A stretch of DNA of 64,000 bases from Annona cherimola (lineage: Eukaryota; Streptophyta; Magnoliopsida; Magnoliales; Annonaceae): the NCBI GenBank assembly GCA_030490835.1, contig CM059972.1:12687764-12751763 (forward strand), in the 5' to 3' direction. This document shows positions 51,301 to 62,032 of this stretch, piece by piece. The first letter of the stretch is position 1. Each line of letters starts with the position of its first letter. The notes under the pieces are model-generated. The model had not been told where the DNA came from and did not search any database. It saw nothing but the letters and a program-made list of their open reading frames with translations. The position numbers and the translations under genes were made by a program.

Positions 51301-52793
51301 TTGATAAAGCCAAAGGAAACTTTCATTTGTATGTGTGTTTTTATTTTTTATTTTTTTAAAAATCCGTTCTCTTTTTTGCCTTCTCTCACCTGTTTTCCCC
51401 AACATGGTTTTATCTCCTTTCTTCCTCAGATTCTTTGAGTGGCTGATGGTAAATTGGATCATCTGTTGGCAAGTCTTGACACATGATCGAATGGGCACTA
51501 CCACCATGGACAATGCCAGCTCACCTTGGGAGCAAACTGCTACAGAATTCATAGGTTAATTATATAGCTTTCAGTGTTGCCCGGGGAGGCGCTGTGTCGG
51601 CCCATGGCTTTAGCCAGATGGAGATGATAACTGATCAGATATTGGCGTTGCCGTTGTCTAATCAAAATTCTTAGTTACTCATGAAGTAAAATTTACCATT
51701 TAGTAAATGAGGGAAGATCCCATGCGTCCGGCCATGGGACCATCCTAAATTTTTTTTTTGATTTTTTTTTAATAAACGTATAGAGTTTGGTGTATTTAAC
51801 TTATAAACAACGTTTTACTATTTTTGGATGCTTTTAAGTATTTTTAAACACAGTGGCATTTTTCGTAATTTCTGAGTCAGAAAATTACGAAAATGCCACT
51901 GTGTTTAAAAATCTATAAAAATACTTAAAAGCATTTAACAATGGTAAAACTTGGTTTATAGATTAAATATACCTAGTTTTACATGTAAATGAAAAAAAAA
52001 AACTATATATATATTTTTTTAAATATGTTTTTTGGCCAGAAGCATGGCTGCCCCCATGTGCCCGGTCACATAAAATCCTCCCTCTTAGTAAATTTGTTTT
52101 TTCATCAAAGCCTGTTATATCCCTCAAATAATTATTGAATCTGGTAGATTTTCACCCAAATCTTAGAAGTGTGTCTTCTTCTTTAACACTTCTTTCATGG
52201 ATTCTCTTTGTAAATCTTCTATATCTCTTTAACATCAAACCAAACTTCTCGTTGTTTTTGATAACTAAATGCATCTTTTTTTCCCAACAGATCAAACCTT
52301 GCGGAGTTCAATTCCAGCACCTCCAGCAAACTTCAGACTTAGGGAGGAGCATCTGTCAGGAAGCTCTTTGAAAGGTAATGTATTTCTAATTATTCTCTCT
52401 TTTCTAATATATTGGCATTTGCCATCCTGCAACGTTTGACACTTTCAGTTTGATAACAAACGATTGGGGTTTGCAGTTAATATAGTGAAGTACAGTAGCA
52501 CTGCAACAAGAACTCGTTGTTGTAGTGTACCCTTCATACAATGATACAACCATGTCTTGAAGTTCCTGGACCACATTACTTCATTTTTATGTTTTTTTTT
52601 TTAAATTTTTAAATCTTGTATATATCTGTTTCTCCTCTTATATCCACATTATTGTCACTCCATCTCTGTTAACTAGAATACTTGTTAATTAATTTTGAAC
52701 TGACTTTTCTGCCAATTGAAATGTCCAGCCCCTCGATCGTTCTTCTCGCTGCCATCATTTCGGAGCAAGGGAAGTGAGTCAAAGCCCAGATGA
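39358..52793 (+). CDS. CIP7: COP1-interacting protein 7-like protein
   Basis: I traced ten coding exons, all with GT..AG borders and joining in frame: 39358-39416, 39517-39699, 40614-40713, 40809-40839, 42707-42749, 44379-44531, 46820-49277, 49526-51005, 52291-52374 and 52729-52793. The product is about 1551 aa. The N-terminal block ([20 protein letters not shown], then [20 protein letters not shown]) is the family signature. Exon 7 holds [12 protein letters not shown] near residue 343, followed by a long Ser/Glu-rich region with phrases such as GLKD. Exon 8 has two SPxSWNS motifs, [20 protein letters not shown] and a [12 protein letters not shown] stretch. The C-terminus [19 protein letters not shown] is typical. 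Arabidopsis CIP7 is a nuclear protein that interacts with COP1 and promotes light-regulated gene expression; the role here is inferred. Exon 8 could instead start at 49592, also in frame. CIP7 denotes the family; orthology is not established. Confidence 0.85.
41153..41422. mobile_element. Family A2 MITE in intron 4 of the CIP7-like gene
   Basis: Left end GGCCACGTTTGG and right end CCAAACATGCCC are inverted, and both flanks carry TAA (41150-41152, 41423-41425). The 270-bp interior includes ACTACCATCCCATCCCAC and TTACCGTTACCATTTCCC. TAA fits a PIF/Harbinger-type MITE. Confidence 0.75.
42293..42560. mobile_element. Family A MITE in intron 4 of the CIP7-like gene
   Basis: Left GGGTTTGTTTG, right CCAAACATACC. 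The interior (AACTACCCTACTTTTCAATC, CTAACCTATCTATTTTAAC, ATCATATCACATCATTTTC) matches the left arm of the 23503-24057 foldback closely. It ends about 145 bp before exon 5. Confidence 0.7.
42970..44150. mobile_element. Non-autonomous MULE-like element in intron 5 of the CIP7-like gene
   Basis: Long inverted termini made of similar phrases: left GAGTAATTTGCGTCCTAAAC and TATGCATAGTTGTATTTTAC; right (inverted) GGTAATTTGCGTTTTAAACT and TATGCATATTTGTATTTTAC. The left end also carries ACCGTTAGACCATGTAAAAT before GTCTAAAATTTCC, paralleling the termini of the autonomous MULE at 56968. Flanks GTCAAAATG and CTTAAAATG agree at 7 of 9 bases. The 1.2-kb interior is richer in GC and TGG words than the ends and may include a captured sequence, but I identify no gene. 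The right end appears doubled. Confidence 0.6.
45393..45655. repeat. Intronic minisatellite
   Basis: Five imperfect units of about 45-60 bp, each starting TAGACTCATGAAAAAA and continuing CAAGAACAACCTGAAAAATG, then GAGAAAATCCAGAAGAACAT. The third unit is shortened and carries an expanded GA run (about 45535-45552). Confidence 0.75.
46512..46541. repeat. ATT/GTT microsatellite
   Basis: About five ATT units pass directly into about five TTG units within intron 6, followed by a T run and an A run. Confidence 0.8.
51781..51987. repeat. Family B foldback with near-perfect palindrome in intron 8
   Basis: Central arms CACAGTGGCATTTTTCGTAA and TTACGAAAATGCCACTGTG face each other across a short loop. 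Complementarity continues outward (AAGTATTTTTA/ATAAAAATACTT, GTTTTACTATT/AATGGTAAAAC, GTGTATTTAACTTATA/TATAGATTAAATATAC). It lies in the intron after exon 8 of the CIP7-like gene. Confidence 0.8.
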
Positions 52794-53703
52794 TGAGACT
52801 TAGCATTGGGAGAGGATTTTAATCATCAGTATATATATAGATAAGTTGGTTTTGTAGGAAAAGATGAATGGCCTCATGCTTTCTTCGAGTATGTAATATG
52901 GGTTCGCCTTCCTGATGTTTTATTTTTGTGTTCTTCTTCGTTGCAATTTAGCATTTGTTCGGGTGTTTTTTCTGTAGATGTATCAAGAGAAACCGCCAAT
53001 TGGCGTGAAAATATTTATGATTTTTCCGAGTCCATATTCTTTCCTTTTTATTCCCTTTCACTTGCAGACTCTTACCTTTACACTTGGAACTCTGTAGAAC
53101 TGGCATTGGCAGCAGTTGATTTTGTCCATAGTTTTTCGAGGCACGAGCGATAACAAGCGCATGGCTTTTTGTGCTTTTTGCTTTGATCTTGCCCAACTCC
53201 CAAGTGATCTCAGCGGCAAACTTTATATGGGAATGAAATAATGTTGAATTAACATTATGGAAATGACATTGGTTTTTGGAGCATTAACATAGCAAGGCAT
53301 TTAATGTTTCTTGTCCTTTTCAATTCAAGGTAGTCAATTTCGGCCATCTAGCATGCAGATGGATGATGGTGGCACTGGGATGGATTGTACCAAATGGAAT
53401 ATCTTAGCCAGCCAAAATGAAGGTTAGGCCTGGGGGCATAATATTAATATTAATATTCTTCTATGTAAAGTCAATGTGTTAAATGAATTTCAGGGGAAGT
53501 CAAGGACGTGTGAAGGATTGGAGAGAATTATTCGGCTGGCGCATGCGTGTGTTAGATTCGTTGATACTTGTTCAACGGTGAATTTGATAAAGGATTCCAC
53601 TTTTAGCAAACCGATTCCTGCAAATATTTATGTGAGATCCAAGGTTGTGTGAACCAGGAACGTGGCCCACTTGAACGATGATTTGAAATCCACTTAGAAA
53701 TTT

Positions 53704-53936
53704 AGGGTATATTTGGCAACACAAAAAACTTTTTCAACCAAAACTTTTCGCTTTTTATAATTATACTATTTTTAGTATCTTCTTATATAACTATTCTATT
53801 TTTCAATCATTTCTACACAACTACTCATACATCTAAATTATTAATTTTAATTTTATTCTCTTTACTCATTGACATTATTCATATCATATTACATCATGTT
53901 CTTTCATTTCAAAAACTTTTCATCCAAGTGCACCTT
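53704..53936. mobile_element. Family A MITE copy
   Basis: Left AGGGTATATTTGGCAAC, right CATCCAAGTGCACCT. The interior carries TTTTTCAATCATTTCTACAC, CTACTCATACATCTAAATTA and ATATCATATTACATCATG. Confidence 0.6.
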
Positions 53937-54429
53937 TAATTTCATCCAAATCAAAGATATGGATTAATGTGTAAGATTAACGTGAAAAAATTTATTTTGT
54001 TTATATATCAATTTGAGAACTATTAATTAGACATATGAACTATTTAAAATGTTCTTTATTTATCCACTGATGATTATATAAATTATTATAGCATTTAATG
54101 CATCTTTTACTAGGTTTAAGTATTTTTTATAATTGACATACACAGATTACCTAGTAGGATTGAAATGTTTTTTTTTTTTTTTTTTTTTTTTGAGGATAAG
54201 GATTGAAACAATTTTTAGTACTACAACAAAATAAGCAATTTATAAAAAAATCTAAATGGTAGAAGATTAATTTCATATTTGAAGTGGAGCCAACTAAGAG
54301 GTTTTGTGGAACTTATGCTCCTCCGAAGTGCCCCCCCTTAATAAATTAATAAAGTGCAGTTGAAAACCTTTTCAATTCTTCTCTAACTACTGACTATTAA
54401 TTAAAGGTTCTGAAACGATTCCATTCTAT

Positions 54430-54880
54430 GTAATCCTTACTAATTTTAAGTTTTTGATAATTGATGAAAATTTAATCCATTCATCCTATTTAATATTATT
54501 TATTTAACTATGAATTAAGTTTCATCAAAATCAAGTAGAACTATGGGCCACATTTGTCCAAAAATATATATTTCTATGTAAATTATGAAAAACGCTTAGA
54601 TCTATCTACATATATAGTCAAATGTAATGATATTTTATAGAATTATTTATCCACATAATGATGATATTTTAGATAGTTTAGATGTTGAAAATACATATTT
54701 AAAATTGATATTTAGCAATAAAATATTTTATTATATTGATTTTATATGTTTTTAGGTAGAGCCAATTTCTAATAATATTTAACAAATAAAATTATTTTCT
54801 TGATAATATAAATAATGCTAAATATAATAAATGGACTGAATTTTTCATCAAGATTATGATATTAAAAATGAAAGGGGCCC
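54430..54880. mobile_element. Family C foldback MITE
   Basis: TTGATGAAAATTTAATCCAT at the left against ATGGACTGAATTTTTCATCA at the right, with further complementary blocks. The middle has CTTAGATCTATCTACATATA and GATATTTTAGATAGTTTAG. Confidence 0.65.
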
Positions 54881-55054
54881 ATTAGCTGAGTATGTTCAAT
54901 TAACTTTTACTACATTACTTTTTTAGTTACATTTAATTTATTTTTAGAAATTGAAAACGCTTACCTAGCTAAGCATATAGTTATGCAGAAATGATCCTGT
55001 TCGCCTAGCCTACATAAAAAACTTATTTAAAATTTTATTTAAAAACTTTTTTCT

Positions 55055-55265
55055 TTAAGCACTTGTTTATCTAATTGTATTTAATATATAAATTTAAGTT
55101 TTACTATTTTTGAATATGTGTATATATATTTTTAGATTTTTAAATATAACTCTTGTACTTAGAAATCTAAAAAATATATACACAAATTCGAAAATAGTAA
55201 AACTTAGTTTATATATTAAATACATTTATATTAACAAGTTTACGAGAAAAAAGTAAAAAAAAAAT
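55055..55265. repeat. Family B foldback element
   Basis: ACTTGTTTATCTAATTGTAT and AAGTTTTACTATTTTTGAAT face inverted CGAAAATAGTAAAACTTAG and AAATACATTTATATTAACAA. The middle ATATATATTTTTAGATTTTT is likewise mirrored. Confidence 0.65.
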
Positions 55266-55451
55266 TAATAATTTTGTTAAGCTCACTTAGATCGGGATAA
55301 TAAGATCATTTCTCATAATTATTGAATTAAAATTTTTTTTGTGGGGCCATAAAATCAAATCACTTAACAATGAACATTTTAAAAAGTTAAGATGTCAACT
55401 TTTTAAGTGATTAACTTCATGGGTGACAAAAACTTCTTTTAATGTAAAACT

Positions 55452-56322
55452 AGGGGTGTTAACAGATCTAGTTGGCCGAATTATAGCCTAATCCAAATCC
55501 TAATTTATTTTAAAATTTTTAACCATAATCCATTTATTAATCCATTTTAAAAAGTCAATCTTAAAACATTTACAACTTATTTAATAAATAGGTTGGTGAG
55601 TTGTTAACAAGTTGTATATATATGTTAAAAACAAGTCAAACCAAGGTAACTTTAAGTTGGCTGCGTTATTTATAATTGTCGTTGTGAATTGATTTACACT
55701 GATGAGATATATGTCATGGCCAGATCTTTATTGGGAGAGTGGTGTTCACTCGACGCGCTAACACAAAGAAGAACAATGACTAGGCGAGACAAGGAGACAG
55801 AGAACAGAGATAGGAAAATAGTGATAGAGATGAAGAGAGAAATGATCAAAGACGGAGAGAGAGAGGGGGGGAGATAGAGGAAAGGAGCGAGAAAGGCAGA
55901 AACAAAGAGAGAGATGGGGAGAGGAATGATCGAGAGAGGAAGGAGGAAATAGAGAGAGAGAGGGAAGAAGAATCTTACTAGCAGCACTTACAGGTAGCGG
56001 TAGAGATAACAATGATAATGCCACCACACAATAACAGGGGAGACATTATAGAGTATTAGATAGAGGAAGAAAAATATAAAATCAAAATGGAGAAACTAAA
56101 TTTACGATTTAGAAAACATATATACCTCATTTTAATGGATTGTAAACGGGTTGACAGGTTACTAAATGGGTTGAAGTGTTATAAAATTTAAACCCTAACT
56201 TGTTTATTTATTTAAATGGTTAAATGAGTTGGCAAATCATAAATTATTTATTCAAAAATTCTAACCCAAATTCATTTATAAACGGTTCAGACGAACGGAT
56301 TGACCATAACGATTAACACCCT
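55452..56322. mobile_element. Second non-autonomous element with AGGGGTG ends
   Basis: Left end AGGGGTGTTAAC, inverted right end AGGGTGTTAATCG. Flanks ATGTAAAACT and ATGTGAAACA agree at 8 of 10 bases. Subterminal regions hold repeated AAACCCTAACTTGTTTA- and AATGGGTTG-type phrases in inverted order. The centre (about 55755-55975) is a purine-rich GAGAGA/GGAGA tract, paralleling the CT-rich core of the 7312-8335 element on the opposite strand. The minus-strand open frames across it are low-complexity artefacts. Confidence 0.6.
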
Positions 56323-56332
56323 ATGTGAAACA

Positions 56333-56958
56333 CTTTGTTTAGCCATGGTCTTGGTGTTTTTCTTTGGCCATTGTAGTAAGTTCATATCTAGATACTCAAT
56401 CACTTTTATTCTTGTCGGAGTGATTTGTAGATATACCTACTTAGCTTGATGCTAATTGCAAATATATTTACATAATTTTACGAATTATATATTACCTCGT
56501 AGAGTTTTATTGAAATTGCATTTGTACCCATGAGACGTATTTGTTGTCAACAATGTTTAATATGAGGATTAGAAAATTAGATAATGATAAAAATGACCCA
56601 ATTGTAAAACTCGGCCATAAGTGCACAAAACGAAATAATCTGCTAAACTATCATAATTTTCGTTATCTCCCTTATGAAGGAGGCGACCATGGCAGCCGAA
56701 AGCAAGGGGAAAAACCTACTAGTCTTTCTCTCCGTCAATGGCCATCCAAGTAAAGTCGGTGGCTGATCTGATTGTGAACTGACTTTCAATTTCTCCTTGT
56801 TGGATTGCATGGGTCGACTACCAGCAAGAACAATCGGAGATGGGCTTGATTTGCAGAATTTGGAACGAAGCTAAAATCATTGGTTGCTGTTGATTTTGAA
56901 GATGCCGGATTTGGACTGTGGGGTTTGGGCAGCTAATTGGTGATGATGAGATTTGGGT
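56333..56958. other. Flank of the MULE, possibly an older element
   Basis: 56415-56600 has TTGCAAATATATTTACATAA-type phrases like the element at 31636-32047. The rest (about 56680-56958) is less AT-rich, without a recognised gene. The MULE target site ACGTGGTGC ends at 56967. Confidence 0.4.
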
Positions 56959-56967
56959 ACGTGGTGC

Positions 56968-57105
56968 GGGTTTTTTGCATGGTAAACCCTCTAACTTTGG
57001 CCAATTGCATTCCAAACCCCGAAGTTTGGCCGTTTTCTTATTAAACCCTGCGAACTTTCAACTTTTGTATTTTGAACCCCGCGGCATAACGGCGTTTCAG
57101 AACAC
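56968..57105 (+). repeat. Left TIR of the MULE
   Basis: 138 bp, inverted copy at 63472-63609. It probably contains promoter elements for the transposase, as TIRs do in maize MuDR. It contains phrased repeats (AAACCCTCTAACTTTGG, AAACCCCGAAGTTTGG, AAACCCTGCGAACTTTC). Confidence 0.92.
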
Positions 57106-57289
57106 TGTCAAATGGAGTGAAATGTCCAAAATGTCCTCACTAAAAAACAAAACTGAACCCTAGCAGATACCCCAGACGAAATTACGATACCCTGAAAAAC
57201 CCAAATAAAAAATACCCAAATCGAAAACCTAGAAATCGAAATCCGTAAATCAGAAACCCCAAAGAAGAATCCACGAACGAGATCGAGCT

Positions 57290-57425
57290 CCGGAGTGTTG
57301 CTCTGTGGGTCGTCTCCCTCACAGTCGCTGTGTTGCTCAGTGGGTTGTCTTCCTTACAGAGAGCTACGTTTCTCGGTGGGTCGTCTTCCTCGCGGCGCTG
57401 TGTTTCTCGGTGGGTTTCGCTGGCT
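57290..57425 (+). repeat. Short imperfect tandem repeats in the transposase leader
   Basis: Four units of about 30-35 bp around CTCTGTGGGTCGTCTCCCTC, CTCAGTGGGTTGTCTTCCTT and CTCGGTGGGTCGTCTTCCTC. They lie just before a candidate first exon, so probably in the promoter or 5' UTR. Confidence 0.6.
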
Positions 57426-57433
57426 TACGCTAG

Positions 57434-57465
57434 ATGGAAGATGACAATAGAACGGTTGAAGGAAG
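57434..57465 (+). CDS. Candidate first coding exon of the MULE transposase
   Basis: ATG GAA GAT GAC AAT opens an 11-codon frame (MEDDNRTVEG plus AG) that ends at a donor GAAG|GTATAT. The acceptor GATGTGCAG at 59287-59295 gives AG+G and continues in the transposase frame as RHTVGNENTQNR. If used, the intron is 1830 bp and the protein is 735 aa. This would replace the first 14 residues of the frame opening at 59252. Confidence 0.4.
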
Positions 57466-59251
57466 GTATATATATGCTGTCAATTTAAGTTTTAAAAATA
57501 TATATGTCTGTAATCGATGATAACAACAACACACGGACATTGTTAATTCTTGTGATGGGGTGGAATGCAATGAAGACAGTGGACAATGATGTGTTTTTTG
57601 TCGTGGTATAGGAGTGGTCCCAAGTGGAATAAAAGGAATGCAGTGGTGGTGGTCCCATTTAATTAAAAAAGAGGATGCTTTGTCTTTGAGTGGTTGCCCG
57701 CCTCATTTTTGTGCTCCAATCAATGTTCATGCGTATGGGTTAGCCACAAATGAATGACGAATTGGCTCGACTAATCCAAGCAGTGAATGACGAATCATTC
57801 GTGCAACCAATCTCATCTACAGATATTGAGTCGCATGGCTCCTTTCCAAATGCTGAGCATTGACTGATGTCATGTTAAAGAGAAGATAAACTTGAATCAG
57901 GAAAATTTTTCCCTTTTTAAAAATTCATTTTACCGGTCATGGTCATCTCATTTAAGTCCAACTGATGCTGAAAATGGAATGGTTTGAAGCAAGAAAACCA
58001 ATAGCGGCAAATTATTGTCATGGCCCCAAACTTCAAATTTACCTTTCCTCAGCGTTGCTAAAATGTTAGAATGCCTCGGCACTTATAAGATGTCTAGGTA
58101 GAATTTTTGTAATTTAGCCCAACTACTCTCTAAATTGAAGTCTTGGTGGGTCATAGTAGAAATCATTAAACAATAAATATTTTAAAGGGGCTTTAGAAGG
58201 GTCCATTGCTGCTCCAGTGCCACATACGTTGGGAGGAAAACCAAAATACTCTTTTTAATATCAGATTCACCTTCATGAATGTGCATAACTAGATCATGAA
58301 TAAGTTTGTGTTCTTCAGGTTTCATTTCAGCATTAGAAGAACAGTGACTCAGCCCAGTATTGCATAGAGCTGAGGTGGGTTCTGAACTGATGCCAAGGAG
58401 TTCGGCAACCTAGTAGACAATTCATCATTTGCATTAGTCATTGGATTATGCATTATGTAAAAGCAGATTGAATACAAAGATGGAAGATTAAGATGTACAC
58501 AAAGGTATATAAACATGCTAATCTAAGTCTCTTAGGAGCTATTTGACAGAAGGCAGGCTTAATATCTTCACCTTTCTTTGATGAGAACCAATACATAGGA
58601 TTTGGTTCCTTCAAAGTTTCAAAGGAATCTGATTGTTTGACAAATTAATGGATTAATTTATGAATCCAAGTTGTTAATTAGATATTAAAATATATATGTA
58701 TATATGCCAATCTAAGAATTCAATTTTTACATTGAAAAAAGTTTTGGTGGCTACGAAATTTATCACTGAAAAGTAAATATTTCAACCCTCTAAATTAAAT
58801 CCAAATGCAAATCAAGAAAAAATTGAAATGATATTATGTCTAAAAATATATGTCTAGCTAAGAATTCAGTTTTCACATTGATGAAAGTTTTGGTGAGCTA
58901 TAAAATTTAAATCACTTAAAAGTAAACAGTTTAACCCCTTTAAAATATTTATTGTTTAATGATTTCTACTATGACCCACCAAGACTTCAATTAATCTAAT
59001 AACTGTATTCTTAGCTAACTGTAATTTTTGTAATTTTTGTCATGTCCTTTCATCAGCTAGAGCGAGAGAGGCATGTTTTCTCGAATTTAATTCTTCATTT
59101 GTGACTAACCCATACGCATGAAGTTACTATCATTTAATTCTCATAAGTTAACAAATACGATAACTTCTCATATTGAAGTTACTATCATTTATTTATGTTG
59201 CATTGTGGAATGTTCATATAATTCAGAAAGAAAAATATGTAATAGCATACT
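57466..59251. other. MULE interior upstream of the main transposase exon
   Basis: No gene recognised. Probably an intron of the transposase gene (see the candidate exon at 57434) or a long leader. Parts at about 58690-58990 repeat ATATATGTATATATGCCAATCT/AATTCAATTTTTACATTGA-type phrases. Confidence 0.4.
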
Positions 59252-61570
59252 TTGCCTTCCCATAATTTATTTGACCTGAAGCATATGATGTGCAGGCATA
59301 CTGTTGGGAATGAAAATACTCAAAATAGGCATGATGATTGGATGGAATGGTATTATGAGGTGATGATGCGGGAAATACAGCGGGAGAATGCTGAGACAGA
59401 AAATGTAGAAGACAGAGAAAGGCAACAAGCGGCAGTAGAACCCGAGGAAGACGATGATTGTGACAGTGACGAAAGTGACGACTCGTTTGTCAAGGTTCAT
59501 GAAGGTGATGACGGAAATGTTACATCAAACCATGACTATGATCCCTATTTTGATATTATGGATCCATATCTACATATCGGACTTCAATTTGAGGATAAAA
59601 AGCAATTGGAATTGGCCATTCGACAACATGCTATTGTTAATGGGCTTGACGTGAAGTTTGCAAAGAATGAATGCTACCGACTGACTGCCATCTGTAAAGC
59701 TGATGGTTGCCCATGGAGATTGCATGCATCGCGAAAGGGTACAGGGGCCGCATTTGTAATCAAAACCTACAACAACGTGGAACATACGTGCTCAGTTGCT
59801 GAAGGTAGTGGAAACAAGTCTGCAAATTGGAGATGGATTACCACCACTCTTGAGAAAGACCTTAGAGTCAACAACAACTTAACTGTGAAGCAGTTAAATA
59901 ACAATATGCATTCAAAATATGGTCTATCTTTAAATTATCACAAGATTTGGAGAAGCAAAAAGCAGGCTATGGGTTCCATTCATGGTACTTCAGATGAGTC
60001 CTTTGCATGCCTCCCTTCTTTCATTGCAACAATATCGAGGACAAATCCAGGTACAATCATACACATCAAGACTAATGGAGACCACTACTTTCAGAGAGCA
60101 TTCTTGTGTATTGATGCCTGTAAGAGAGCATTTCAAGCTGGTTGTATGCCATATATTGGATTAGATAGTGCATTCCTCAAAGGCGATTTCAAAGGGAGCT
60201 TGCTAACTGCAATCAGTAAGGATGCTGAAGGACAAATCATGCCTATTGCTATCGGTGTTGTCGAATACGAGTGCAGTAGTAGTTGGACATACTTCTTATC
60301 ACTTTTGAAAGATGCAATTGGAGATGGAGAATATACCATAATGTCTGATCGTCAAAAGGGTTTAATGATGGCAGTGGCCGGAGTGTTCCCAACTTCTAAG
60401 CATCGTTATTGTATGCGACACTTACGTGGAAATTTAGCTAGGAAGGAGTGGGGTAAGAGTGACTTGGTTAAGAAATTATTTTGGGCAGCCAGTAAAGCAT
60501 ATACCCAAGCTGAGTTCAAGGTTCAAATGGCAAGATTAAGAACAATTAGCCCAGAGGCATGCGAATGGGTGGAGCGGACTGATCCTTCACACTGGTCACG
60601 GGCATTTTTTCCGGATGATAGTCCATGTTCAGCCACCGATAACAACTTCGTTGAAGCATTCAATGCTTGGATTGAAGATGCAAGACACATGCAAATCATT
60701 CGGTTGTTTGACAGCTTCAGGACAAAAGTAATGGAGTGGTTCAATAAAAGGAGTATTGAAGGCAATTCTTCCAATGCACTTTTGTCAGGGAAATGCCTAA
60801 GGAATTTGGAGGCAATTGGACAACATGGAAGAAGGGCAACTTTCCTACATTGTGAGAATGAAGAGTTTGAAGTCTCCTTTGGTGAGAACAGGCATGTTGT
60901 TCAATACTCACAAAGGAAATGCAGTTGCAGGCAGTGGCAGTTAGAAGGAATGCCATGTCTTCATGTTTTTCGAGTTATGCTGTGGAAGCGGGAGGACCCA
61001 ACTTCTTATTGTAAATGGTTTCATACTATGGATGTATACCGGAAGACTTATAGTCATGGATTCCATGCTATGCCAAGCCAACTCTTTTGGGAGCCAGATA
61101 TAGATAGTAAGTTTTTCATATTGACTTAGTTCTTGCGTGTTATCTGGTTAAGTTTTTTCTTACTTAATAGTATAAATTATCTAATTAGTTTTTTGTCATT
61201 CTTAGACAGGGTAGTGCTCCCACCCAATATTCAAAAAACAGTAGGCCGAAAGCAAACTGAAAGAAGGAGAGGGCAAGAAGAAGGACCATCTCAGCATGTT
61301 AAACGAACAAATGGGAAGATACATTGTAGTATGTGTAAAGGGGAAGGCCATAATAGAAGAGGGTGTCCTATTACAAAGCAAGGTTCCACAAGCCGACCAC
61401 CACCACCAATGAGAACCTCACCATCACACTCTCAAAGTCAAAATTCCACGCAAACAGAAATGTCACAAGCCTCCCGTGGTCCATCATCTTCACAACCAAT
61501 TCCACAACCGATTCAACGGAAAATGAAGACTCTAGCTCGAAAGAGAACATTTTTTGCAGCCACACAATGA
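59252..61570 (+). CDS. MudrA-like MULE transposase
   Basis: Two exons, 59252-61106 and 61206-61570, join in phase (GATA|GTAAGT to TTCTTAG|ACAGG), giving 739 aa from the ATG at 59252. An upstream exon at 57434 could replace the start. Domains in order: acidic N-terminus (about 45-90); a MuDR-type DNA-binding region (about 98-180: LQFEDKKQLELAIRQHAI, CKADGCPWRLHAS); a MULE catalytic core with Asp305 (YIGLDSAFLKG), Asp366 (IMSDRQKG), C387xxH390 and Glu468 (NNFVEAFNAW); and a SWIM zinc finger CxCx9CxH at 557-571. Exon 2 adds a basic region (RKQTERRRGQ), a CCHC knuckle (CSMCKGEGHNRRGC) and a Pro/Ser/Gln-rich tail. No disabling change is visible. It would bind the TIRs in the nucleus and cut out and insert the element. 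Confidence 0.92.
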
Positions 61571-62032
61571 CAACTCATATAGTTGAGATGTTTTTATATA
61601 TCTAAATTATGGATTTTTGATTAAGATAGTTAAGTTAGTTAATACCTCACAATATCCTATGTAGCATTATTTTGTGATGGATATGGACATGGTGTATGAA
61701 TTTGTTGACTACTTGTATTTGCTTCACAAATAGACTTTACCTAATATTTTGTGTAAAAGACACTTCAATTTACTTGCCTTCATCAGATGTTACAGGGTAC
61801 AGTAAATGCATCCTTCGAGATGTAGCCAAAGCATTATCAATGCATCATATGTACAGAGTACAATTACTACGAGTATTTCTTTGCTATCTTGGGTTGGATG
61901 CAAGCTGCCTACAAATTTTTGCATATCGATTCTTTGCTATCTTGATAGTGCTTCTTAAATAGAAATTCTATTGCTACTGCTGCAGTTGGGCATTCCAAAA
62001 TATTTCATTTTCCCATGTGTGCTTCAAAGACA
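61571..62032. other. 3' region of the transposase gene
   Basis: Probably 3' UTR and spacer between the convergent genes. No supported coding sequence; short frames here lack features. Confidence 0.5.

Larger units (their letters stand above)
52794..55441. other. 3' flank of the CIP7-like gene, then repeats
   Basis: 52794 to about 53260 is probably 3' UTR and flank; I cannot place the poly(A) site. Beyond are a family A MITE (about 53704-53936), a T run (54168-54191), a family C foldback (54430-54880) and a family B foldback (55055-55265). No gene. Confidence 0.5.

Noticed and set aside
55694..56027. Leu/Ser-rich minus-strand frames that look like membrane segments
   Set aside because: They are the reverse of a GAGAGA purine tract within a transposon.
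56541..57015. Small frames beside the left MULE end
   Set aside because: They run into the TIR, have no domain, and probably come from an older element at the target site.
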